A stretch of 6,383 nt of DNA from an uncultured Oscillospiraceae bacterium (GCA_910588415.1 CAJUPK010000138.1:1-6383); one strand, 5' to 3'. Shown: positions 1-5,524, counted from the stretch's first letter. Numbers and translations: made by a program. The notes: generated by a model from the sequence alone, not told the origin.

Positions 1-36
1 CTGGCGAAACTTTTCCCTTTGCCTCACAAATTCCAT
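1..36 (-). CDS. Possible start of a further gene, cut by the left edge
   Basis: After the GH172 stop on the minus strand there are 33 untranslated bases, then an ATG at 36 followed by 12 open codons (MEFVRQREKFRQ) to the window edge. An AGGA sits 5 bases before the ATG and could serve as a ribosome binding site. The short spacing and shared strand suggest a third gene in the ABC-F/GH172 transcript. Twelve residues are too few to name a family, and the frame may close just outside the window, so this is a tentative call. Confidence 0.4.
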   Translation of the reverse strand, partial: MEFVRQREKFRQ

Positions 37-69
37 GCGGTTCCTGAATGTTCGCTCCCCCACTCTCTG

Positions 70-1158
70 TCAGATGACCTCCAGATAATCCCTGTCCGGC
101 AGGGCGGGGAAGGGCGCTGTGGGCAGGGTCTGGTACCAGTAGGAGACAGAGGCCAGGTCGTCCTGCAGGGGGAGATACCGCCCGCCGCTGCGCCAGCCCA
201 GGGCCTGAATGGTCACCCGGAGACTGTGGTCAAAACGGATGGGGTCTGTGATGTGCCAGCGGTACAGCCCAAAACGGAACTGGCTGCTGTAGAGGGCGTC
301 CGGGGTGATGACTTGGTGCAGGCCTGCGTAAGGCGTGGTGAAGGGTACGTAGCGGTCGTGGGTAGCGGGGTCCTCAAAATTGTAGGAGCCGCAGAAATAG
401 TCCTCGGTACCCGTGCCGCAGATGGTGGGGTAGTCCTGGTCCCCGTCCAAGTAAAATTTGATCTCGCCCTCGCCCCACCAGCCGTTGTTGTGAACGCCCC
501 AGGCCATGTAGGTGCCCACATAATGGCCCTTGCCCTGCACGCCGTCCAGCAGAGTGTATACTTCCTTATAGGGCAGGGGATTGGTGCGGCGGAACTGGGC
601 GTGGAAATACCCGCAGTCCTCGGGCACATGGGTCAGGGTGTAGTCAATCTGGTAGTAATAGGTGACAGGGTCTGGGCCGATGTTTTCTAAGGTGATGCGG
701 CAGTGGCTGCGGAAGGGCATCTGCCAGTAGCAGTTAAAGGCGCTGCCGGGATTTACGCATACTGCCAGAGAGGAGAGCTGGGCATAACGGTTCCAGGTGG
801 AGGCAAAGAAGTCGCCCACAGGGGATTCCACCGAGGGGACTTCCTGGCCGTCCCAGTAGAAGCGGAGAATCACGTCCCGCCACAGGCCAGTGGGCGTCAT
901 CCAAATGTGTTGGATGACCCCAGGCCCGTCAATGTTGGCAATCTCAAAGGTCTCTCCGGGCTGGATATGGATAAAGGGGTTGACCTTCCACCCTTTGCCC
1001 AGGTCCCGGGCAGCGGCCCGGGCGTTGCCCTTTTCCAGCTCGCACATGCCCCCTGCGCCGGGTGCTCCGGTGGGGTTTTCGGGGCTGATGGAACGGCTTT
1101 TCCCGTTGGAAAGCCGGGTAAGGTCGCTCATGCCGTTTACAATTCCGTTAAATTCCAT
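70..1158 (-). CDS. DUF2961 / glycoside hydrolase family 172 protein
   Basis: The product is a 362-residue protein of the DUF2961 family, now classed as GH172. Characterised members act on alpha-linked fructofuranose or arabinofuranose sugars; the substrate here is unknown. Family hallmarks are a GxGxxQHIWMT-like segment near residues 78-88, then GWWGEGEIKFYLDGD at 226-240 and PTICGTGTEDYF at 244-255. E230 or E232, together with E252, are the expected catalytic pair by comparison with the family (inferred, not aligned). There is no signal peptide or membrane segment, so it probably acts in the cytoplasm on imported oligosaccharides, and a hexameric assembly as in the family is likely. The ATG at 1158 is chosen because GGAAGG lies 6 bases upstream (1165-1170) and the family N-terminus, with its LTRLSNGKSRSISPENPTG-like segment, starts right there. 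The frame is open further upstream, but that part overlaps the ABC-F gene and looks non-coding. It is probably co-transcribed with the ABC-F gene, 97 bases upstream. Confidence 0.9.
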   Translation of the reverse strand: MEFNGIVNGMSDLTRLSNGKSRSISPENPTGAPGAGGMCELEKGNARAAARDLGKGWKVNPFIHIQPGETFEIANIDGPGVIQHIWMTPTGLWRDVILRFYWDGQEVPSVESPVGDFFASTWNRYAQLSSLAVCVNPGSAFNCYWQMPFRSHCRITLENIGPDPVTYYYQIDYTLTHVPEDCGYFHAQFRRTNPLPYKEVYTLLDGVQGKGHYVGTYMAWGVHNNGWWGEGEIKFYLDGDQDYPTICGTGTEDYFCGSYNFEDPATHDRYVPFTTPYAGLHQVITPDALYSSQFRFGLYRWHITDPIRFDHSLRVTIQALGWRSGGRYLPLQDDLASVSYWYQTLPTAPFPALPDRDYLEVI

Positions 1159-1255
1159 AGGATACCTTCCTAACTTTGTGTTTTCAACTACGCGCAGGCA
1201 GACGGGGCGGCATGCAGGGAGGAGGCTTGTGCAGCCCCAGGAGCTTTCCGGCCCC
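1159..1255 (-). other. Spacer between ABC-F and GH172 genes
   Basis: These 97 bases hold the GH172 ribosome binding site and a GC-rich hairpin region next to the ABC-F stop. I see no T-run that would make a terminator in the direction of transcription and no convincing promoter, so read-through from the ABC-F gene is the simplest reading. Confidence 0.5.
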
Positions 1256-1265
1256 TTAGGGGCTG
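1232..1265 (-). repeat. Competing inverted repeats around the ABC-F stop codon
   Basis: On the minus strand the stop TAA (1256-1258) is the loop of GCCCC-TAA-GGGGC (1251-1263). The same GGGGCTG strand (1259-1265) can instead pair with CAGCCCC at 1232-1238, giving a 7-bp stem. The two pairings exclude each other. There is no T-run after either, so neither is a typical rho-independent terminator. They could slow the ribosome or RNA polymerase or protect an RNA end; chance in GC-rich DNA is also possible. Confidence 0.4.
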
Positions 1266-2866
1266 GGCGGCAGAAGGGAGGGATAGCCGCCCTCCGCGGC
1301 GACAATTTTTTGATGGTGCAGCTGGACAATGCGGGTGGCGGTCTTGTTGATAAAATACCGGTCGTGAGAGACAAAAACCAATGTCCCGGTGTACTCCAGC
1401 AGGGCCTCCTCCAGCATCTCCCTGGTCTCAATGTCAATATGGTTGGTGGGCTCATCCAAAATCAGCAGATTGACCTGGCGCTGTAAAAGGATCGCCAGCT
1501 TCAGCAGCACCTTCTCCCCGCCGGAAAGGCTGCCTGTGCGCTTAAATACATCCGCCCCGAAAAAGTAATATTTGGCCAGAAGATTCCGTGCCTGGCCCTC
1601 TGTACTGGAAACTTCCTGCCGGAATGCCTCCAGCACAGAGGCGGTCTCTGGAACAAAACGGATCTCCTGGGGGATATAGCCCAGCTTCACCCCGGGGTTC
1701 AAAATGATCTCCCCCTCTGCGGGCAGCTGGCCCAGCACGGCCCGCAGCAGGGAGGTTTTGCCCGTGCCGTTGCCCCCCAGCAGGCACAGCCGGTCCCGTT
1801 CAGAGACCAGCAGCTCCGCCCGGTCCAAAAGCACGCGGGGGCCAAAAGCAAGGGTCAGGTCCCGCAGCCGCAGCACCTCGCTGCCTGTGCGGGTTCCGGC
1901 AAAATGAAGGTCCAGCCGGGGCTTTTCCAGCTGGGGGCGGTCCAGCTGTTCCATCTTCTCCAGGCGCTTTTCCAGCTCTTTGGCTTTGCGGTAAAAGGAG
2001 AGGTTCTGCTTGTTTAAAGCCCCCCACTGCCGGAAGCGCTTGATAGCGGCCTTCATGGCGTCTATCTTTTTCTGCTGGTTCTTATACTGCTCAAATTCCG
2101 CCAGAAGCTGGCGCTCCCGCTCCTCCATGCTGCGGGAGTAATTTCCGGTAAAGGCGGTACACTGGCCGTTTTCCAGAAGGATGGTATGGGTGGCTACCCG
2201 GTCCAAAAACCAGCGGTCATGGGAGACCATCAGCACAGTGCCCCGGTACTTGGCCAAAAATTCCTCAAACCATTCCAGTGTCTGTACATCCAAATGATTG
2301 GTGGGCTCGTCCAGCAGCAAAAGGCTGGGCTGGCGCAGAACCGCCGCGGCCAGACTGACCACGGTTTTTTGTCCTCCGCTCAGCAGATTGTACTCCTGGT
2401 CCAGCAGGTCCGGCAGACGGAAGCCCTGGGCGATTTTTGCGGTGCGCTCCTGTACTTCATAGCCCCCGGCAGAGGAGTAAGCCTCCTGGGCAGAGGCATA
2501 CTCCTCCAAAAGAGCGTCCAGGTCCGCCTGGGGAGAGGCCATGGCTGTTTCCAACCGGGCCAGCTGGTCTTCCAGCTTCAAGAGACTGGCATAAGGCTCC
2601 AGCAGCACCTGGCGGACCGTTACCCCCGGCTGGCGCAGGCGGGGAATCTGCTCCAGAAACCCCACGGATGTGCCCCGGCGCAGACTGACCTCTCCGGAAT
2701 CTGGGGACTCTAAGCCGGCAATCAGCCGGAGAAGGGTGGACTTGCCCGTGCCGTTGCGGCCTACAATGGCGGCGCGCTGGCCGGTCATGATCTCCAGGCT
2801 GGCGCCGTTTAAAACATTTTTATATCCAAAATTTTTTGTGACTTTATTGATACCGATTTCTATCAT
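1256..2866 (-). CDS. ABC-F family ATPase (ribosome-associated)
   Basis: This is a 536-residue soluble protein with two ABC ATPase domains and no membrane segments, the ABC-F layout. These proteins bind the ribosomal E site and act in translation or protect against ribosome-targeting antibiotics. Domain 1 has Walker A GRNGTGKST (36-44), signature LSGGQ (162-166), Walker B with DEPTNHLD (186-193) and SHDR (215-218). The highly charged inter-domain linker is at about 243-320. Domain 2 has Walker A GGNGTGKTS (364-372), LSGGEK (447-452), DEPTNHID (471-478) and SHDR (500-503). All catalytic motifs are intact, including both Walker B glutamates. It stops shortly after domain 2, without the long C-terminal coiled coil of Uup or YdiF. 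The ATG at 2866 has AAGGAG 9 bases upstream (2876-2881). It lies downstream of a structured leader with a small ORF. Housekeeping or antibiotic-protection function cannot be decided from the sequence. Confidence 0.93.
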   Translation of the reverse strand: MIEIGINKVTKNFGYKNVLNGASLEIMTGQRAAIVGRNGTGKSTLLRLIAGLESPDSGEVSLRRGTSVGFLEQIPRLRQPGVTVRQVLLEPYASLLKLEDQLARLETAMASPQADLDALLEEYASAQEAYSSAGGYEVQERTAKIAQGFRLPDLLDQEYNLLSGGQKTVVSLAAAVLRQPSLLLLDEPTNHLDVQTLEWFEEFLAKYRGTVLMVSHDRWFLDRVATHTILLENGQCTAFTGNYSRSMEERERQLLAEFEQYKNQQKKIDAMKAAIKRFRQWGALNKQNLSFYRKAKELEKRLEKMEQLDRPQLEKPRLDLHFAGTRTGSEVLRLRDLTLAFGPRVLLDRAELLVSERDRLCLLGGNGTGKTSLLRAVLGQLPAEGEIILNPGVKLGYIPQEIRFVPETASVLEAFRQEVSSTEGQARNLLAKYYFFGADVFKRTGSLSGGEKVLLKLAILLQRQVNLLILDEPTNHIDIETREMLEEALLEYTGTLVFVSHDRYFINKTATRIVQLHHQKIVAAEGGYPSLLPPSP

Positions 2867-3060
2867 TGCCTTAGGCTCCTTTGCTTTTGAGTGTGTGGGA
2901 AAGAGCCTGCTTAAAAATAGGGAAAGCGCCGGATTTTTGCATCAAAACCGAAGGGGTTTCCCAAGAGGAAGTTCTGGCTTTGAACAAAAAGACGGTGTTT
3001 ATTGTTTCAAACAAGCCCTGGTCAAAAGACAAGCCTGTGGCGAAATATAAGCGATCCACG

Positions 3061-3080
3061 CCTTGCCGGGAGAGGCAAGG
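3061..3080 (-). repeat. Perfect 7-bp hairpin in the ABC-F leader
   Basis: CCTTGCC and GGCAAGG form a perfect 7-bp stem with a 6-base loop, directly after the larger stem-loop in the transcript. There is no T-run just after it on the minus strand, so it is not a textbook terminator. It may be a second element of a leader switch. Confidence 0.5.
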
Positions 3081-3082
3081 GG

Positions 3083-3148
3083 CCAGACGCTCCGTACAAA
3101 TGGATCACTCAGATCTTCTCCATCAGACTTGTACGGAGCGCGGTCTGG
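3083..3148 (-). repeat. Large stem-loop overlapping the leader ORF
   Basis: CCAGACGCTCCGTACAA (3083-3099) pairs with 3129-3148. There are 12 uninterrupted pairs (CGCTCCGTACAA with TTGTACGGAGCG), a 3-base CGG bulge at 3141-3143 and 5 more pairs (CCAGA with TCTGG). The loop is 29 bases and contains the stop codon of the small leader ORF. The first arm in the transcript is coding sequence of that ORF, so a translating ribosome would open the stem. It could also be a remnant of a small inverted-repeat element. Confidence 0.7.
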
Positions 3149-3189
3149 CATAGCCGGAAGCAGTAAGCCCGGTAATTGATTTGATACAT
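3109..3189 (-). CDS. Candidate 26-residue leader peptide upstream of ABC-F
   Basis: The ATG at 3189 is preceded by AAAGGGGG with 8 bases of spacing (GGGGG at 3198-3202), a strong ribosome binding site at ideal distance, and lies 28 bases after the predicted transcription start. The ORF reads MYQINYRAYC..., runs 26 codons and ends in SLMEKI-TGA. It is basic, has two cysteines and no membrane segment, and matches no family I know. Its codons from about position 14 on form one arm of the 3083-3148 stem-loop, which suggests translation controls folding of the leader. An overlapping 65-codon frame starts 7 bases earlier, but its ATG is too close to the binding site. Translation is inferred from the signals only. 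Confidence 0.5.
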   Translation of the reverse strand: MYQINYRAYCFRLCQTALRTSLMEKI

Positions 3190-3223
3190 GGTACATTCCC
3201 CCTTTCGCGCAAGGTATGGCTTT

Positions 3224-3252
3224 ATTATAATACCTTCCCGCAGAAAAGGCAA
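3224..3252 (-). promoter_or_regulatory. Sigma-A promoter for the ABC-F leader
   Basis: On the minus strand TTGCCT (3252-3247) and TATAAT (3229-3224) are separated by exactly 17 bases. The expected start is near A3217, 28 bases before the small leader ORF. It lies 55 bases past the glutamine amidotransferase stop, so the ABC-F gene can be transcribed independently of that gene. Confidence 0.75.
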
Positions 3253-3285
3253 GGGGACAAAAGGCGGAACAGCCCCTGAAAGCCC

Positions 3286-3303
3286 CTGCCCGGCCGAGGG
3301 CAG
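3286..3303 (-). terminator. GC-rich hairpin after the amidotransferase gene
   Basis: CTGCCC and GGGCAG form a 6-bp stem with a 6-base loop, three bases past the stop codon of the glutamine amidotransferase. No T-run follows on the minus strand, so it is at best a weak or rho-assisted terminator. A direct repeat of AGCCCCTG lies beside it (about 3281-3288, with a second copy just left of it). Confidence 0.3.
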
Positions 3304-3306
3304 ATC

Positions 3307-3957
3307 CTACCCGACCTGAGAGAGAAAGAACTGAAACAAAGCCCGGCCGTCTACTGTGTCTGGGCGGCGGTGGCGCAAGGTCATGCGCTCTGGATGGAAC
3401 TGCACAGCGTAGATCCGTTTTTCCGGCCAGGCCAGGGCCTCCACAACGCCGTCGGCAGCTTGGGCGGCCACCGTGAAGCAGGGAGCCACACGCCCGGCCG
3501 CCTGGTGATGGGCGCTGTTCACCCCAAAGGCCTCTCCATACAGCAGCCGGAGAAAGCTGCCCTCCGGTGCGGTGACAGGATGGGCTTGGTCGCCTGTGTC
3601 TTCCAGCCAGCAGTGGCTGGCGGCGGTGAGAAGGTCCTGCACCAGGTCCCCGCCAAAGGCCACGTTTAACACCTGCAGGCCCCGGCAAATGCCCAATATG
3701 GGCTTGCCCTGGGCCGCAAAGGCCCGGCAGAGCGCCAGCTCTGTTTCGTCCAGCTGGCGGTCAATGCCCCGGCTGCCCTGGTTTTCCGCGCCGTACAGGG
3801 CTGGGTCCATATCCGCGCCGCCGGGCAAAAGCAGGGCCTGGCAGTCCGGCGCGGTCGCTGTGTCCTGGGAGACAGTGACAAGAGCGCCGCAGCTCTCCAG
3901 GGCCTCCACATAGTTTGCGCGTTTTTCCCGTTCTCCAAAAAGAAAGACATGTTTCAT
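3307..3957 (-). CDS. Class I glutamine amidotransferase, gamma-glutamyl-GABA hydrolase-like (peptidase C26)
   Basis: This 216-residue cytoplasmic enzyme belongs to the class I glutamine amidotransferase fold, closest to PuuD-type gamma-glutamyl-gamma-aminobutyrate hydrolases. These cleave gamma-glutamyl amides in polyamine or amino-acid breakdown. Visible motifs are LPGGADMDPALYG (44-56), the nucleophile elbow GICRGLQVLNVAFGG (89-103) with Cys91, the family segment VNSAHHQ (146-152), and QFHPER (186-191) with His188 and Glu190 completing the triad. The length is slightly below the usual 240-255. The ATG at 3957 is used because AGGAG (3966-3970) stands 8 bases before it; an in-frame TTG further up lies across that binding site. 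It ends in TAG. No other putrescine-pathway gene is visible, so the true substrate is uncertain. Confidence 0.88.
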   Translation of the reverse strand: MKHVFLFGEREKRANYVEALESCGALVTVSQDTATAPDCQALLLPGGADMDPALYGAENQGSRGIDRQLDETELALCRAFAAQGKPILGICRGLQVLNVAFGGDLVQDLLTAASHCWLEDTGDQAHPVTAPEGSFLRLLYGEAFGVNSAHHQAAGRVAPCFTVAAQAADGVVEALAWPEKRIYAVQFHPERMTLRHRRPDTVDGRALFQFFLSQVG

Positions 3958-4061
3958 CGAAATCGCTCCTATCAAAAAGAATGTAGGCGAATCTTGCCGG
4001 ACCAGCGGGGATTTTGCAGATGAAAAAGTGACCGGGCCGCAAAAAGTTTACAGGAGTATGG

Positions 4062-4090
4062 TTGACTTCACACCGCTGGGCCTTTATAAT
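4062..4090 (+). promoter_or_regulatory. Consensus sigma-A promoter for the VanY-like gene
   Basis: TTGACT (4062-4067) and TATAAT (4085-4090) are 17 bases apart, close to the ideal vegetative promoter. Transcription would start near 4097 and run right through a long leader to the D,D-carboxypeptidase gene. No other plus-strand gene lies nearer. Confidence 0.8.
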
Positions 4091-4096
4091 AACGGA

Positions 4097-4361
4097 CATA
4101 AGCCTTCTATGAACCGCAGAAATTGTAGACAGAATGTGAAATTTTTGTAAATACCATGACCGCTGGATTGCCTGGCCGCGTCTCTAGCTGTCTAATGGAA
4201 GACAGGCGGAGGGGGACAGCCGCTGTGAGCGGAAGGCGTTTCCGTTTTACAGCCCGCCCCGGCTGTCTGTCCATGGCGTTTTGGGGAGACCTGCGGGGCT
4301 GATTGCAACCGGCCGGGCCTTGCTGCCCTCCAGCCAATACTTTTTGGAAAGGGTGAATGTT
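4097..4361 (+). promoter_or_regulatory. Long leader of the VanY-like gene, with nested hairpins
   Basis: About 265 bases separate the predicted start of transcription from the chosen start codon. The first part is AT-rich. The second is GC-rich with several inverted repeats: CTGTCT/AGACAG near 4189-4206, an outer GACAGCCG (4215-4222) with CGGCTGTC (4260-4267), and inside it two hairpins that share bases. These are CCGC/GCGG (4220-4232) and CGGAA/TTCCG (4230-4244), the latter followed by TTTT (4245-4248). That last hairpin resembles a weak intrinsic terminator, so attenuation is possible. No known riboswitch class is recognised. Confidence 0.45.
4122..4151 (-). promoter_or_regulatory. Possible divergent promoter for the amidotransferase gene
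   Basis: On the minus strand TTTACA (4151-4146) and TACAAT (4127-4122) are 18 bases apart. Transcription would start near 4115 and reach the amidotransferase ATG about 158 bases later, passing through the plus-strand promoter at 4062-4090. The match is good but not ideal. Confidence 0.4.
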
Positions 4362-5264
4362 TTGACCAATAAAACCAGCAGTGTGGAGAGAAGGAGGAAC
4401 CCCGGCAGGGGGTCCAAGACATATGCCAGGCGGGAGGAAGAGCAGGGGGCCCGGGGCATAGAGCCCCGCCGGGCCGGACAGAGTGTGCGGCGCAGAAGCG
4501 AGAACAAGGTGGCGGCTTTCGTGATTGGGGCCATACTGGTGTGCATGACCATGGTGGCCTTCGCCCTTTGGAGCGTGTGGCAGCAGGCGGCGCCGGACCG
4601 GGCCGTGCAGACTGGCGGCGTCCCGGTCACCCTGGACATGAGCCGCACCCAGGTGGTGCAGGAGGATGGCGGGGCAAACTCCGGGGGATACCAGCAGCTT
4701 TCGGACCCTTTTCTTGTGCTGGTGAACAACCAGGTTCCCCTGCCAGAGGGCTGGCAGGTCACCCCCAATTTTATTGGGGAGGAGACAGTGGATATCCGCA
4801 TTTACAACGACTTAAACGACATGTTTCTGGCCGCCCAGGAGGACGGCGTCAGCCTGTGGGTGGCCTCCGGTTACCGGAGCGTGGAGGACCAGGAGCGCAT
4901 CCTGAACCGAGAGATTGAGAACCACATGCGGGATGACGGCATGACCCAGGAGGAGGCCCGGGACTACTCCCTGCGCACCATCAATCCCCCGGGCCACAGC
5001 GAGCATCATACGGGCTTTGTGGTGGACCTTAACGATGTCAGCGATAATTTTGAGGAGACAGAGGCCTACCAGTGGCTGAGCCAGCACGCGGCGGAATATG
5101 GCTTTGTGCAGCGGTACCGTTCGGACAAAGTGGCCTTTACAGGCATTGACAATGAGAGCTGGCACTACCGCTATGTAGGCAAAGAGCACGCCCAGCAGAT
5201 GGAACAGCTGGACATGTGTTTGGAGGAGTATGTGCAGTATTTGAAGGACCAGGGGGTGCAGTAA
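4362..5264 (+). CDS. VanY-type D-alanyl-D-alanine carboxypeptidase, membrane-anchored (peptidase M15B)
   Basis: With a TTG start at 4362 the protein has 300 residues. It has a basic cytoplasmic N-terminus (1-49, many Arg), one membrane span at about 50-72, an outside linker, and an M15B/VanY catalytic domain at about 115-290. Such enzymes remove the terminal D-Ala from peptidoglycan stem peptides. Metal-site motifs are present: SGYRS (169-173), PGHSEHHTGFVVDL (210-223) with zinc ligands His215 and Asp222, and ESWHYRYVG (265-273) with the catalytic Glu265 and ligand His268. TTG is chosen because GGAAAGGG (4346-4353) ends 8 bases before it. A GTG at 4353 overlaps that site, and an upstream TTG at 4281 lacks one. 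The single span and intact site fit a wall-remodelling enzyme. A role in glycopeptide resistance cannot be claimed without other van genes, and none is visible. Confidence 0.9.
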   Translation: MTNKTSSVERRRNPGRGSKTYARREEEQGARGIEPRRAGQSVRRRSENKVAAFVIGAILVCMTMVAFALWSVWQQAAPDRAVQTGGVPVTLDMSRTQVVQEDGGANSGGYQQLSDPFLVLVNNQVPLPEGWQVTPNFIGEETVDIRIYNDLNDMFLAAQEDGVSLWVASGYRSVEDQERILNREIENHMRDDGMTQEEARDYSLRTINPPGHSEHHTGFVVDLNDVSDNFEETEAYQWLSQHAAEYGFVQRYRSDKVAFTGIDNESWHYRYVGKEHAQQMEQLDMCLEEYVQYLKDQGVQ

Positions 5265-5274
5265 CCGCCTTTCC

Positions 5275-5389
5275 CGTTTCAGCAGCTTTTGGTATATACG
5301 GACACGGGCTGCAGGCGGCAAAAGGCGGCGGAGCTCACTACCGCCAGACTGCACAGCCCAGCGGCAGTGCCAAATTTCCTGCTGAAACG
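5275..5389 (+). repeat. 115-base nested inverted repeat after the VanY-like gene
   Basis: CGTTTCAGCAG (5275-5285) is an exact 11-base inverted match to CTGCTGAAACG (5379-5389). Inside, TTTGG (5288-5292) matches CCAAA (5370-5374), GGGCTG (5306-5311) matches CAGCCC (5354-5359), CAG (5312-5314) matches CTG (5349-5351), and GCGG (5315-5318) matches CCGC (5341-5344). All are in nested order, about 29 possible pairs in total. The region carries no gene. It could be a structured 3' end, a small RNA, or a small non-autonomous inverted-repeat element; no clear target duplication flanks it. Confidence 0.55.
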
Positions 5390-5398
5390 CCGTCAGGC

Positions 5399-5427
5399 TT
5401 GACAAATAGCTGTTCTGCGGGTACAAT
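5399..5427 (+). promoter_or_regulatory. Consensus sigma-A promoter inside the terminator
   Basis: TTGACA (5399-5404) and TACAAT (5422-5427) are exactly 17 bases apart. The -10 box is in the loop of the terminator hairpin and the spacer is its left arm. A start near 5434 would give an RNA containing only part of the right arm, so it could not fold the terminator. It would drive the acetyltransferase gene with a leader of about 90 bases. Confidence 0.7.
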
Positions 5428-5450
5428 AGCCGCAGGACAGCTATTTTTAT
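5404..5450 (+). terminator. Strong rho-independent terminator
   Basis: The arms 5404-5420 and 5430-5446 form a 17-bp stem with one G-T pair and a 9-base loop (GTACAATAG). The right arm runs into a T-run (TTTTT at 5444-5448). It ends the VanY-like transcript. It is nearly symmetric, with AAATAG at the other end, so it may also stop minus-strand RNA. Confidence 0.88.
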
Positions 5451-5524
5451 GTGCGGCAAGCAGGAGAGCGGTCTCCGCCGGGAAGCTGGACAGAACCAAT
5501 TCATCATAACAAGGAGATTGCTCT

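Larger units (their letters stand above)
2867..3217 (-). promoter_or_regulatory. Long structured 5' leader of the ABC-F gene
   Basis: From the predicted transcription start near 3217 to the ABC-F start codon is 351 bases. In order, the leader holds a 26-codon ORF with a good ribosome binding site (3189-3109), a large stem-loop overlapping it (3148-3083), a perfect 7-bp hairpin (3080-3061), and about 190 T-rich, weakly structured bases that end in the ABC-F ribosome binding site. I found no classic terminator (a GC stem followed directly by a T-run) in it. The layout resembles leader-peptide attenuators known for antibiotic-responsive ABC-F genes such as lmo0919 and vmlR, but here that is an inference. 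Confidence 0.5.

Noticed and set aside
19..690. Long open frame on the plus strand opposite the GH172 gene
   Set aside because: It has no ribosome binding site or recognisable domain and is explained as a shadow of the GC-rich GH172 codons.
1159..1187. TTGAAA-N17-TATCCT on the minus strand before GH172
   Set aside because: The -10 box touches the start codon and the spacer holds the ribosome binding site, so the RNA would begin inside the gene.
2871..3059. A 62-codon minus-strand frame starting at GTG and ending just before the ABC-F start
   Set aside because: No usable ribosome binding site before the GTG, no recognisable domain, and it lies in the T-rich leader. Kept only as part of the leader.
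2999..3196. A 65-codon minus-strand frame (MYHVSNQLPG...) overlapping the small leader ORF
   Set aside because: Its ATG is one base from the GGGGG of the ribosome binding site, too close to be used. The ATG 7 bases further on has ideal spacing.
4109..4150. A 13-codon frame (MNRRNCRQNVKFL) just after the VanY-like promoter
   Set aside because: No ribosome binding site, and it begins only about 12 bases from the predicted start of the RNA.
4156..4302. A 48-codon plus-strand frame in the VanY-like leader
   Set aside because: No ribosome binding site, arginine-rich low-information sequence, and it crosses strong hairpins.
4097..4361. A T-box or other known riboswitch before the VanY-like gene
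   Set aside because: I do not find the T-box AGGGTGG-type sequence or any conserved core that I know; only generic hairpins are visible.
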